Source of the DNA: Lingula anatina
Lineage: Eukaryota > Brachiopoda > Lingulata > Lingulida > Lingulidae
NCBI RefSeq assembly: GCF_001039355.2
Contig: NW_019775688.1
Coordinates: 154,174 to 218,173, forward strand
Length of the DNA: 64,000 bases
Direction: 5' to 3'
Shown piece after piece: positions 1 through 14,100 of the stretch. The notes under the pieces were generated by a model. It saw nothing but the letters and a program-made list of their open reading frames with translations, was not told the DNA's origin and did not search any database. The translations under genes and the position numbers were made by a program. Each line of letters starts with the position of its first letter. The stretch's first letter is position 1.

Positions 1-777
1 CCAGACTCAGCTATCTGTAAAAATCAACCCACACCAGTGCAATCTTTAACTTCTGAAGTGGATCAGAAGTAATTAAATAACAAGTAAAGGGACAAAACTA
101 GCACCGCTATAAACTGGAGCATCTCTGAGGAAGAACATTTGCTTTTAATCATCAAAAGGTCAATTCTGTGTAAAAATCTACCTTTGACTCCAAGCACACA
201 CAGGAATCTTGGCTGGCAAACCTCAAGCAATATCTGATAGTCAATCTATTCCTGTCTGTTTGTTCTATCTGATGTACCAACTGATACAAGTTGAAACAGG
301 CTCTACATCAATGTGGTATCTTAAACTTTTGGGGTCTTCTACTCCCTGCTTTGTGGTGCATGACTGAGTGAATGTTACAAATGCTTTTGGTGTGACTGCT
401 ATTTTTTTGAAACAATGTCCTTGTTACAAAGTTGCTCATTTGTGTCTTTAGGTAATTTATATGCATTTGTACTTAAAATATTCAAAAATTTTAATAACTA
501 TCACATCCCCATACCTAACATATCCCAACAACCAAATCATTTATCACATCAATATTTAATATATACAAACACTTAACATATCAAACCTAACACATTACCA
601 TATCTAACACATTTCTACATTTATAAAATCTCTTCACCTAACCAGCCCTTTCACCGGAATGCATCACACTTCCCACAGTGACATAAATACCACAATTCTG
701 AAAAAATAAAGTTCAAGTATACATCTGGTCCTGATGAGTTATTGCTATACACACTGCGACATTGCATTGTCTCGTAC
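1..777 (-). other. Dystrophin intron, partial
   Basis: AT-rich sequence downstream (minus strand) of the exon at 778-960. Positions 480-620 are rich in short CATATC/AACACAT-like words. No further dystrophin exon, RNA gene or repeat with clear ends is visible. Confidence 0.6.
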
Positions 778-960
778 CTCTTTGCTTTGCCACTCCATCT
801 GTTGCACCAAGTTCTCCCAGCGCTCCTGAAACTCCTCCAACTGATTGGTCAGTCTCTGTACAGCAGCAGGATCATTTCCCACATGTTGCACTAATACCTG
901 GCCTGCTTCGTTCAGCTTATCAAATCTCTGAACCTGAACATCCATGTCTTGTTCAATGGC
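778..960 (-). CDS. DMD: Dystrophin exon 16 equivalent, spectrin repeat 3 (last exon in window)
   Basis: 183 bp, 61 codons, against 180 bp in human DMD exon 16. Encodes [20 protein letters not shown] ... [20 protein letters not shown], a spectrin helix ending in the RWxNLVQ pattern. Donor gtacg. The coding sequence continues to the left of the window. Confidence 0.92.
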
Positions 961-3900
961 CTGGAACAAAACGAGAAGAAGGAATCACTGACAGCTATCT
1001 CATAAGTCTTCAGATGGTTACTTCAAAAGGGGAAATATATCAATCAAATGGCATTTTATTTCTAAAAGATGGAGATTAAGCACCGGCTAGTGGTGAGTGG
1101 AGAAGTGTAATGAGTTGTCCTGTGGTGTTGTTTATGTCCTTGATGGATGAAACAATTTTGAAAGGTCATTTTCTGATAAAAAAAAAGTTTTGAACAATGA
1201 TTTGCAAAGCTGTATTTTTTTCTTTTTGATAATAAGAAAAAATAAAACTGAGTAAGAAAGTCAACTTTTCATTTGCTGTTCATTTAATTACAAAATGGAT
1301 ATTAATCACCACTTAACACATCATGTCACCAAATTACACAAACATAAACGAAGAATGATGGCCTGTCTGCCAGTACTTATTTCTATCGATTCACATTTTT
1401 GATTAATGTAATTAATTATAGGTAAGCTTTTAATTTGATAATCATGCTAACTCTTCCTCCTTAATAAAAAAAACTGCTGGTTTTGTTGTTTAGTAGCATA
1501 GCAGTTGAATCTCCAGTCTTACTCTAAATATACATGACATGGACCAGATGTGCATGACTCATCAAACAAACCAGGTATATATGACAGTACTGATTATTCT
1601 CTCAATGTTAAACAGATATATTAAATTTGAAACCCTTCTGCTGGACCTTTAAGAAAGTGACCCTTACAATTTTTTTAACTGGGCATAAAATGTCATGGCA
1701 TTTGTGAGCAATTAAATCTATTAAAATTTGCACTTTCACTTTTCATCAAGGAACTTTTTTTTGGAAATTCACCACAACAACTGTTTTAGTACTGATATTC
1801 ATATAAGTACAAGATTCCTTGGAAAACCCCAGAAAAAAGTAATTACTGGAATCCTGCAGTTTGAAATATTGCCAATATAAATGCACTCTATCACTTTAAA
1901 TTACCTACATCTGTGTCAGAAATAATTACACATAGAACATATCTTACACAGGGGAAATTCAAATCCAGTTTTAGCTGCAGCATGGATTCATCATACCACA
2001 CAAATGTATATTCTATATAAATGAATGAAATGAAAGAAAGGGGGGATTTATTCAAATTTGTCAAGCTATCTATAGTTAATCTTTCAAAGAAACTTCATTT
2101 AAGATAAGAATCAATGTGCCTCATATTTTACTGAGGTAGTCAATCAAAGATTGTGTTCATGAAGTATTTTGAAAAACTATATATTGACTCTTATAATTTT
2201 GACTGAGATAAAAAGGCATTTTGCCATCTTCTGGACATCATTAACAAAGACGATAATGAACTAGGATACTGTCTCACTAAATTCAAATAAAACTGATTTA
2301 TTTTGCTTCCCAACTAAATGTTTTTTCTATTGCATCCTAAAAAGGAAGCTCAAATGCTCAAAATAGCTGTGCTGAGAATGTACATTTCAGCAAATAAGTG
2401 AAAATGCTATGATAAATTCTATATAAGTATAAGATTTAAGAATAAGTGCCATGTTTGAAATTTGTGTGTAATAGCCTTAGTTATTCAACTTGCTTATATC
2501 ATCATTACAGAGAATCAAGTTTACCTTGAGTTTTTTCACTTCTCCCAGTACTTCATCTGGGGTCAGATCAGACATGTTGACCAGCCGCATTCTGCCTAAA
2601 ACTTCCTCCTTTTCCAGTAGCCAAGTTCCAAACTTATTTTTCTCATTTGAGTAGACCTCCCATTTCTTGAGTACATCCTGCAGATTTGACCACTGGTCCT
2701 CTACCCACTTACAAACATTAGTCCAGCGCTGGCCCAGGGAGTCCAGCTGCTCCTCCAGGGCCTGGTAGGCTGGAACACATAAACACAAATATATATAGAA
2801 TTATAAACTGCCATCACTATTTGTTTGATTGTGAGTGATGACTTTTTGGGGTGCAATGACTGTTTGTAACGAGAAGTAATGGATTTTTTAAAGCCATCCT
2901 TCTAAGGTCCTGTCCAGGGTGGGAGATGAAGAGGTAGGCAAAGAAGGAAATGGGCAGAAAACATTGCTGAGCAGCTTGCCTGAACCCAAGTCTTTGCACC
3001 AGACTAAGAGGTAGAGACAACTGGGGCAGCATTCAATAATGCACCAACGCTAGGGCCCTGAAGCTGCTGCTGGTGGTGGTGATGGTAATTGTTTATGTTT
3101 TCTGTGTTATATGATGTATGTATGATTGTGGTGGGTGACATCAATGCATCAGGTGTGCCTGGTGACAATGTGATAACTTACATGAGTCTGATCCTTCATC
3201 CACAACCACCACCATATTCTGAAGGCTGTTGACTTGCTCTTGCTCTGATTCAACCTCTTCTTGTAATTGCTAGTAAAAAGTAAAAAATATATATATATCA
3301 AAGAAGTTATCACAAATAACTGTTTAATGATAGCAATGGCATGATACAAGAAATCCAGCCAAACATCAACAAAAGAATGCGTAACCTGTTACAAAAGCTT
3401 AATAAATACATTCAGTTTAACTGATATTTTAAAATAAAAATTATACGTTTCAGTGAAGACCAATTCCTTTATATTCCATTTGAAAGAGAGCTAGTATTTA
3501 CCTTATGTTCATCCACCTGTCTGTGCAGCACCTCCAGGTCACTGGCCACTGGTTCATGCCTCTCCATCTTCTTCTCCATCTTCTCCAGCCAAGTGGCAAG
3601 TTGGTCCAGCTGCTTCTGCTGAAGCTCCATCAGTGTTTGTTGAAGTCTGGAACACACACACACACAAAATATATAGAATTGAAAGACAAGACAGAGATCT
3701 AGGCACTGTAACAGCCAAAAAATAAATCTGCTGAAATGGATGTAAATTAGCTCCATCAGTGTTTGTTGAAATTTGGAACACACACACACACAAAAATATA
3801 TATAGAACTGACAGACAAGACAGAGATCTAGGCACTAACAGCCAACGAGTAAATCTCATGAAATGGATGTAAATTAGAAAAAGGGGAAGTGATGAAGCAC

Positions 3901-6900
3901 AAAACCTTTGGAAGCACCTGTCATTCCCTTATTATTTTATGTTAATGAGGATGTCAAATGTGCAAGAAACACATCAGTTGGGAGCAGACAGGGCACAAAC
4001 AGAACAGAAAAGGGAGAAAAGCTGCAAATTTCTTTCTTCCACTCAAAATTGCCACAAAACAGCTTCTAGCTTCATCAAAAAGTGGTGTGTCTGATCTTGC
4101 AAAGATTGAAAGGTGAGAGAGAGTTCAAAGCACTCTTCATGCCTTTTTTTTTTACTTCCTGAACTTGGAAGTCAAAGCAGATAATGTCCAGAATTTTGCT
4201 TTAAAAAGCAGGTGTCATTAGCAATCTACTGCAAAGACCATAAAACCAAGCTAAACATAGGTCAGAAATGGAAATGAACACAGTTTAGTAGGCACTAAAC
4301 ATTTTACACATAATCAAATCAAACTAACCAACCAAGCAATCTACCAACAATCAGTAAAAGTAAAATCATGGTCCTATTATTTCAGCATTAAATTTTCTCA
4401 TCACTGATTACATCAGGCCTTTATATCCTGTTTCTTACTTTGTTTGTCTGTCCATGGCACTAACACGAAGTTTCTCCCAGCGTTCATTAAGGAGGCTCAT
4501 CTGCATGCGTATCTGGTTCTCTTCCTCCTCTGTTATCTTGCCGTCACTAATGAGGTGGTTCCCCTCCTGCAGGACATTACCCACATTACCCTGGTGCTTG
4601 GTCAGCTCCATCATGAAGTCCTGGGAGAAATAAAGCAGGTTTCTTTCTTTCTTTACATGATTATATTACTTAAAAACTTAAGCAACGCCATCTGTACTGA
4701 TTACAGAGAGATAATAGGTCATTTACCCTAAGCTAGTGTCCAAATATCACTTACATTCTTGGGTAAGATCAGCCCCTAATGCTGGAGAGACAAAATGCCT
4801 TATTTCAATGATTTCAAATATTCTTAAGTAAATGAATGTCATATTTTCTAATGAATCCCATGATCTCTTATGATAATTGCTATGGTTTATTCTAGAGAAA
4901 GGATAAAAAAACAAATATTTCAAAATAAACAGATAAAACCAGTTTTGACACAAATTTACTCTACAGTTTTAAAAAATCATTAGTTTAATACCAATAGATG
5001 CAAAGGCTTGGATTATTGCCAATTCTTGTTTAGTCTTATGTATTCCCTGGTAAAGGAAAGTAATGTTTTAGCCTCTAAAAAAAACAGTGGCAAGTCTTGC
5101 ACAGGCACACTTAGTAAACCAAGAAACAGCTTTAAAAACAGGAGCAGAAGTCATTTAGTCTGTGCAGCTTGCAGTTTGTGGTTTAACATTTAACATACTG
5201 CCTTAGCTAATGGGGTCAATGGGAATTCCATGATAACAATAGTGGAGAGCCAAGAAAAAATTAATCCCTTAACAATTCTTTGAAAAATGGTAGTCTGTTT
5301 ACCAGACATCTTTCTTTTCTGTGCTCTTTAAATGTCATCCAGATACTGACATTTCAAGGCAGTTAAAAACCCTTTTGTTTCTGGTCAAAACATCCGACTG
5401 CCCTCTGTGGATTTCATTACGTACTAAGAGACCTACACCTGAATGTTATAAATGATTATAACACGAGTGACCATAAAACACACTAACAAAACACAGTCCC
5501 TGACCAACACTGCGCTTTACAAACAGTCAACAGAAAAATGCACAATGAGAATCAGCTGAGGTGACAAACCCCCTTCACATAAATCATAAAAAGCTCTTTG
5601 TACAATTATCCCTCCAGTTCTTTTGGTAAATGCCTCTAAGCCAAACAAGCCATACCTCATGTACATGGAACTGGTCCTTGACCTGAAGAACATCATTGCC
5701 AATGTCTCCCATGCCTTCATATGTTGTCTCGGCCTTCAGCAGCCATTCTATTACATTCTCCAGTGATTCTTGGTATGAATTAAGATCTATAGAGCTCACA
5801 CTGACTGTGCCACTCATTGCACTGGACTCAGAACTCAGAGACATAGTCTGGAATATGAAAACAAGGCATAGGCAATTAATTATGCAATGGTGAACAAAGA
5901 TCCAGCTAAGTTATATGTACCTTGCATTTTATACCATGTACAGGTGCTGATTTAGATAAAGTACCATATCAGGATGTAGATTTGCTGGACCTTTTCTTAA
6001 TAGTTTTAAGGAAGGGTGAAGCTACTTGCTGCATGGGCATTTTTTGGTTAGGCAGTGTGTTATGTGTGATAATGCATTGGCTGTGACAGTTTCTCAGACA
6101 TGATAATGGCCCCATTCAGAATAGGGGACTAACTAGTCCAAGGGCCAAATATGGCCCTGCTAATAGACACTGAATAGCTATCCCATGGGGAGTATTCAAG
6201 TGGGTCGGCCATGTTTGGCCATCGGACTAGTTAGTCCACTGTTCTGAACGAGGCCAATGTGACAATGACACTCTTACCTCATGTGCAGAAGCATGGTGAA
6301 GCTGCTTACTGGTGTGTGTACTGACTGAGACTAGATCTGAGGTAGTAGACATGTTGTCCGAGTCCTCTATCACAATACTAGAGTGAGGCAGGACTTGGAA
6401 CAAACACATCAAGTACATCATAACAGACTTCTTATCTGGGCAATCTACATTCACATCTGTAAGAAATATCAGTTTGTTTTACAATGGGGGATTTAACTGC
6501 CTGGGAAGTCCATGTATAAACAGCTCAAATTCACTGAAGGAAATTACTGAAATTCAAGTACACAGTGCTGTGGAGTATTAAGAATCCATTCAACCAGAGA
6601 AACACAGTCCCCATTTGGCCTGGTGGTTGTCCATTTCATAGAATACCGCCTCCAGGTCCCATTTCACCATGTAAGAGCCCCAGCACTGAATGATGTTATA
6701 GACATTGAACACTTCATCAACTAGAAGGGCTTGGCTTTTATGTTCTCTCAAATCATAAAAATGGAAAGACTACCTACTGTTTAAACACATCATCATCTGT
6801 TAAAAATATAATAAATGACCCAGGTCAACACTGGGTCAAATTCTTATGAGGTAAAAATCAAATATGGCCTTCCAAAAATAGATGGTTCATAAAAAGCGGT

Positions 6901-9900
6901 GTTTCCAGAAATAAACAGTTACACTTCTCTCAATTTAAACAATATGAGTTTACCCTACAAAGGTGACTTAATATAAACAATAGCCCTAATTTTTTGTTCT
7001 TACCTTCTGGGTCGAGCAGTTTCTCGATTCCCAAGTGTTCATAGGCAACTTGAAAGGCATGCTCCAGATTGCTTTCATTGTTGTTGCTTAGCAACTCATC
7101 AAAGTTAAACAACTGAGGGCTAAATAGAGATTAAACAAAGATGTGTTATCAAATTTGAGGTAACCGTTTTTGCTACAAAGTCATGGTTGCCTTTGAAATA
7201 GCATATATTTAACACACTTTTGGCCGTCAGTTTCCTTTGTTTCAAGGTGCTATCATAGAGGCAGTAAAATATAAATTTTCAGAAGTAATAAGCACACAAC
7301 CGTAAAAATTTAGATCACACCCATCCTTAAAAAGAGATACAAAATATTATAATTTTCTTTCTAGCTGGGGATCTATAAATGAACAGATGCTACATAATAT
7401 TCTATTCAAACATATGGTATTAATAAAATTTCAAAGGCAGCTTCATATCATCATAAAATGAAAATTTTCCCCAAAAGTGCAACTCGGTTTGTTCTCCACA
7501 CATCCACTTACTTGAATCTATGAAGTAAAGCATTAAATGCCAGTCCATCCCTCCAGCTAGTGGTAAAGTTCCTGACATCTACTCCACGATAGCTAAAAAA
7601 ACACAACACAATGGTCACAAAAATGTGAACTTCATCACAAGACTGGTTGAGACAATATACTTAACAGCATCAAGTTAGTTTGTTGTATTCCACACAATAA
7701 CAATGGAACTAAGAACAGACCCCTGTGTTTAAGGGTGGAACTGTGCCAGTTAAGTTGGTCTACGGCAGAATGTGTTTAAGTAGACCAATTTGAATTAATG
7801 TATTAGAAGATGTAACACCACATCGGGTGTGACATCAAAATGCATGTCCTTATTTTGACCTAATCTTGTTAGGGATATTTTCTGCAGAGTGTGACAGTGT
7901 TTTAGCTGTGTGATTGCAGTGACAGTGTGCTGGCTGTGACAATGTGTTAAGCTATGGCAGTGTGCTTGCTGTGACAGTGATCTACCTACCCTTGGGTTGA
8001 CTGGCGACACCAAGCCAGCAAGGTTTTCTCCAAGTTTGTCTGCTGCAGATCTGCCATGATCCCTTTCAAAACATCTTTGACCTGGTAAAGTAAAAACACA
8101 GGAGCTTGGTTTATAAACCATGTCAATATGTTAGGCATGTGTGTAAATAACCCCATAGAATGCCTAGGATAACACAAAACATCTCTCCAACCATTGTGCA
8201 GACTGCTGGGAAACTCAGACTGCAGTTATTATAACAGGGCTATAACCCATTGGCCAGCATTAAGTACAGGTAACCAGCCCTTGCAAGTTAAATACAACCC
8301 AATCAATATGCAGCTTAATACTCTACCCTACATTGTAGTACTTCTTATCCTGTTCAAAACTAGAATTTTAATATCCAACTGTGCAGAAAGGAAAGTCCAA
8401 TTAAAATTAATTGTCTTCTTGAAGCGAGAAACAACGAGATATCTATTTCAGATTGGCTAAAATAAATACCATTTCATTTTACCCCAAGTAAAATTGCCCT
8501 CTGCATAAACAGTCCCTGCAGAGAGCATGTCAGCTCTGATCATTACCACGGAAATATACACATTACAGTGAAAATGTCTAGGTGCAAAAGTTTTTTGTCT
8601 GTTATACAAGGCCACGCCTCCTTGCTAATATTAGGGAAAATCAGTTAAAAAGAAGAATGACAAAATGATGCTGGTTATTTCATAGGCACTCTTATCATCC
8701 AAACACAACATTACTGCATAAACTTTCTGACTAAATGGCAGCTTAGAACATTAAATATACTGTGGCATAAGATATACATACTTAATATACTACTTACAAT
8801 TCCAGTCTTTGGCATGTGTGTGTATGTGTTATATTAAAGAGTACCTAAAAATCACAAGATTTCTGACTTGATTCTCTGCCAATTTGCTTGATTTACAGAA
8901 TCTAGCAAACTACCCTTTGCAAGAACTTAAACAGTTTAACTGTCATCTGGGGTTCATTTTCAAAGCACATCTTCATTTCCACTGCAATAAAGCATTTGCA
9001 CAACAATCCATCTTCTTTTGTTGGAATGTTTTATTCATTTGCACAGCAGTCCATTTATTGTGCAGACCTTTAATGTTCATTAACGACTTGAACATGATCA
9101 GTGTCAACTAAAGCTGCCAACAATTAACAGGCAAAGAATATGCCAAATGACAGCAATAAGTAGTCATAAAAAAATCCCACTCTGTGTATGAAGATTGCCA
9201 TGGGTTATTATCAACATCCGCATTCAAGGTTCATCTAAGGCAGACATTGTAAATCACACACTATGCAAGAAATAATAAATTATAAGGGATGTTTGGTTAA
9301 AAAAGGATTAAATAGGATTTTCTATGTGAAAATAAAGCAGATTGTTTCAAGTATTCTAGTAGCATTAGTTGTGCCATTAATAAAGCATATCATTTCTGGC
9401 ATTCCACCTTTGCTCACTCCATCGCCTGTGGTGATGTATCTCTAGCTCGGTATGGAAGGGGCAGCATGGACCACATTCCAATCAATTCCTCTGCTATCAA
9501 TTCCATGTCTAAATTACACGGTCGCATTTACCTGGAATCTACTACTCCTGTTACACGTGTCCAGTGATGGGAGAATCAGAACTCACCAGAAAGCCCCTCG
9601 GCATGAATCTTGGCATTAAGATTACTCAGAGATGTTTAATTCTCAATGTAATTCTCCACTGAAAACACATGTCTACTATACCTATAGATTATAGCATTAT
9701 CCTCCTTGGACAGATTGTATTCCCAAACTTTAGGTTGAAAACAAATACCTCTGAGGATTATCAAACACTACAGTTTTATCTTTCCCCATATCTGAAATAT
9801 GCATGTTGATGCATTTCCATATAATTCCTGCCAACACATTCAATCAAAAGCTAGAATGACTGATGGTCATTCAAAACCCCCTCCCCTGTGAATTATTTAC

Positions 9901-11084
9901 CTATCTACTTTCTTGTATTCCAATCTCTGTAGTGGTTGCTCAGATACTCAGGCTGTCATGTAAAATGGTAGACCCTCACAGTGGTTATGCCCCCCAGCCA
10001 ACCACACAGTTAAGCAAAGCTCCTAGGAAACTTCGTTTATTTACCAAGCATTTCCAAGTACAGAGTGATGGAGCTCGCTTGCTCTCCACAACTCATGGAG
10101 CACAGCCAAAGTGTATTATCAAACCTGGCAGTTTTTTTTCCACAAAAATCTAGATTAAATTATTCCAGCTCTCTGCAGAACCTTACATTTGATAAGGAGG
10201 TATGTTGGTGTTAGCAGCTCTAGTGGTCCTCTTGAGCATCATGTTACAACAGCCTGGGTAATACCCACCACAGTAAACCTCAAAACACTTCTGAAGCAAC
10301 CCTTACTGAATGTAAACACTTGCTTTATTATGCCAGGTCCAAGATGGGTAAAACACACTCCTTCATAAGGATGAAACTTCAGGAGCTGCCTTGCTCCAAC
10401 TCAATGACCCACAGAACTTCTCCTGTTAACAACAGTTTATATACTCTACCAGGTAGATTAAATGGCAGACGCTGCAACAATTTACAGCTGTACTCTAATG
10501 CCCTGCAGGAGGCTTCATCTTGTCTACTTGTAATGTCCAGCGCTGGCATGTCTACCATAAACATCTCAACAAGCAATACCAGATTCAAAGGTCATTCTTT
10601 GATGCATTGACAATTATGCACAAAAAAAAATATAGAAGGGATTTTATAATGTCCAACACTTATAAAATTCACAGAATTGTTTTTAAAAGAAAAAAAAACA
10701 TTTATTGATGCCTAGAATTAGCATTTGCACTTTTAAAATCTCAACAAGAATGTCAAAGAATACCAAAATTAGAGTTTTTTTGATGTCCTCCACTAACTTG
10801 CTACTAACTTGTATAAACCACGAAGATCTATAAGCATAAATTTTAGACTCATTCTGGATAAATCTCTTTTTCTTCACTTTAAATGTAATATCATAACCAA
10901 CATTTAGCAGCCACCCCTTGGACCTCATTTTGTTCTGCTGTATAATATATTGCAAGCAATTATTGCAGGATATTACTGCTCTATCATCAAAACTTCTTGT
11001 GCCAACCTGAGAGCCCAAACCCACTGCAAATTGTTATTTGGACGCCTACTTTGTTTTGTTAAACTCTACTGAGTGCTGTTATCA

Positions 11085-11160
<76 letters not shown>

Positions 11161-14100
11161 TATATATATATTTGTGAAATTATATATATATATATATACA
11201 TACTATATATATATAATTTCACGAATACACTCTTTTTAATAAGTTTTCTGAGGGCATTTATGTACCAATGTAGGATCTGTATGAAATAAAAACAGTGCAA
11301 TATGGTACTCTGCATCAAAGATCTTCCTGTCAAAATAATTTGTGGTGTCTAAGGAAAGTGTTAATCATGCTTATACCACATGGTTGCTTTAACTACTTGC
11401 CAGCCCACATAATATAACACAAGACCTTCTGGAGTCGTAAAAACTTTGGATTATGACAGGCCTGTCAACCAAACATGATGACATTTATGCATCAATTTAT
11501 GACTTTATGAGGCTATGATTACATGCAATTGCCTGCCAATATCTGGACAGTCATCAAATGTTTTACTTCATAGTACTTTTTTTACTTGCCTGCCACTGTA
11601 ATCATGTGGGCCTGGATGTAGATATAGCCCTTTCACATATATACAATGCATTGTTTGCCAATTCATAGTGATAGGACAAAAGCCTACTGATTTTTTAATA
11701 GGATTAACATAGTACCATCATGATTACTTGTTTTATTGTGTAATTTGCTAAGATCAGGTCAAGTATAGCCACGTACATGTATATATAGCACTTGCTTCCC
11801 TAATATTTCTATATTAAATTCATTAATACCTACCTGCCAATGTAATATGATACTCCAGACAAGGCCCAGGACAAGTTTGGGGTTACCATCTACTATATCA
11901 TTACTGCTGATATTCACCAATCGAATCTGAAAAGCCAACAGAAAAAGGGTTGTTTTAACTTCCTCATTGAAATTCACAGCACACAGCAAATGTTGCTCTC
12001 AATCTCACAGCCATTCTAGGTGTAACATTACCCACAGGACTGGCTTGTCAGCATCTACAAACACACAATTGTGTATACTGATTGCAAATAACACACTCAT
12101 TTCCTGTAAATTAATTAGCATAAAAAAGGGAAAGGAAATCATTCTCCGATAACGTTCTTCCACTTTCACCTTTCCCTAAGAACTTGAAGTGGTTTGATAT
12201 TTTACTATACTTTTCCACCTCAAGTGGCGAGGAGTGCTCGCCACATATTGAATGCATAAAAAAGCAGGCGTGTGCTCTCCATGCATTGTAAGACCCACCG
12301 ACCTACTGACATTAATAAAACTCAGAAATTGCCAAATTAGCCTGAAATGTTCCCTTCTATTTACCCAGATAACTGCTGATAAGACACCACAGGAGGCCCT
12401 AAAAACAAGAGATGGGACGACCCAAGGAGAGAGAAATGGAAACTCAACACTTGGTATACTGAAGGCCTTTTCTCCCAACAATGACTATGGGTTCAAATAT
12501 CTTTGGAAACTTTATCACACTTCCGCTCCATGTTAGCAGACATACTGGTATCTTCTTCTCAGTGGCCTCAAGACATCCCCACGTTTAGGGCATGTTCTTT
12601 GTCTTCAGATGATTCAAGCAGCCTTCAATACATAACAGAGGATCCACAATATTATAATATTACCTTGGCGGCCTACCCCAATGAAGAGATGGTTATAAAT
12701 CTTAGATCAGATGTTAATTGTATTTGTAAAAGCCTTATTCATCTCCTGGTATCAGTGCTTAATGTTCCTCCAATGCCCTGTACACCTGGCACATTTAAAA
12801 CAATTTATGCGTAGCATGAATCTCTTAAACAGCTTCTCCTCCCTCTTGTCTGCTGACTGGCTCTTTATCCCCAACATGCTAACTCACCAACTCTTCCAAA
12901 CCGTTACCTGCACCAAACACGCCAGCAATTCAAACCATCTTACAACTGCATAAATGAGCACTACTCATTCTACACACTGACAACACTTACCCTTTCACCA
13001 GTTAACAGCCAGATGACGGAGAAAAAAAGAGCCCCTGGATAGCTAAGTGAGGCAGATCAGCAAGAGGACAGGAGGTGTGACTTGTGAGGCTGCTGCAGTC
13101 TATATCCCAGTACTGGATGCTTTCAATTAGCGCAAGCCTTCTTGAGTCAGTACTGATTTACCTTACGTGCATGCCAGCCATTCCGAGGCATAGGCGGCTC
13201 ACATCTGGATCCACACCACAAAGCCTTCACAAAAACCTTTTACAGAAACACAACAAAGTCAACTATGTCAGAACTTGGTTGAGAATGACAGCCACAGCAC
13301 TTATTTTTTTGTACACAACGGGATCAGCATTCCTGGTGAACCACTTATGGAAATGTTTCCAATTTCCTTAATTACAAGCACTGACAATGATATGAAACTG
13401 ACAGCTTTTTGAAGTTCTGCTTTCTGAATATCAACACTTTTTGAAGTTCTCCCTGCATTATAAAAACTGGAGCTGTTCTACATTAATTTCTTTGTCTGGC
13501 TTGGGTTGGCAGATGCTGGAATTAGACACCAGCTTATTCAAAAGTCATCTTACATGTCTAGTACCTCCTGGCTGAATCATTTATTTACTTTCACCTTCTT
13601 TCATCAAATTGAACACAGTAGCTCAGAGCATCAATCTCCTTCTGATTCTCCCTTAGTGAGTGCTTAGCCAAAGATGCATATACACCCAAATCGAGGATTT
13701 ATAAAACTTTGGGTATATAGAGTATACTTGCTTCCCTTGAATATCATCCAAGGATCTGAACTTTATATCCAACAGTTTACTGTCAAAATGATCATCTTTC
13801 AGTATGTGGCATTACGGCATTACGTTTTCTAAGAACTAAAACATAAATAATAAAACATAGGTTTTCAATACAAACTGCAGTGCCACCTATTGCAGTGTAC
13901 TGTTAACTACTTACATTGTAACTGTGATTAAGGATTTGGATCACTCGGTCTACATTATTAAGATGGTGAACTCTCATTCGTCCTCTTTCAGGTTTCTAAA
14001 AAAAAAAGAGTATATAGTTAGAAAAAAAACATGTTTTTATTTCAGATATCTGATACTGAACTCAACTGTATTTACTACCTACTCCCCCCCCCCCCCCCAC

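Noticed and set aside
3751-3772. Possible extra dystrophin exon upstream of the exon at 3502-3646
   Set aside because: It is the tandem copy of that exon's first bases, with the acceptor AG changed to AA and no donor.
11038-11333. Open frames of His-Thr or Cys-Val repeats
   Set aside because: Translations of the (CA)n microsatellite, not protein-coding.
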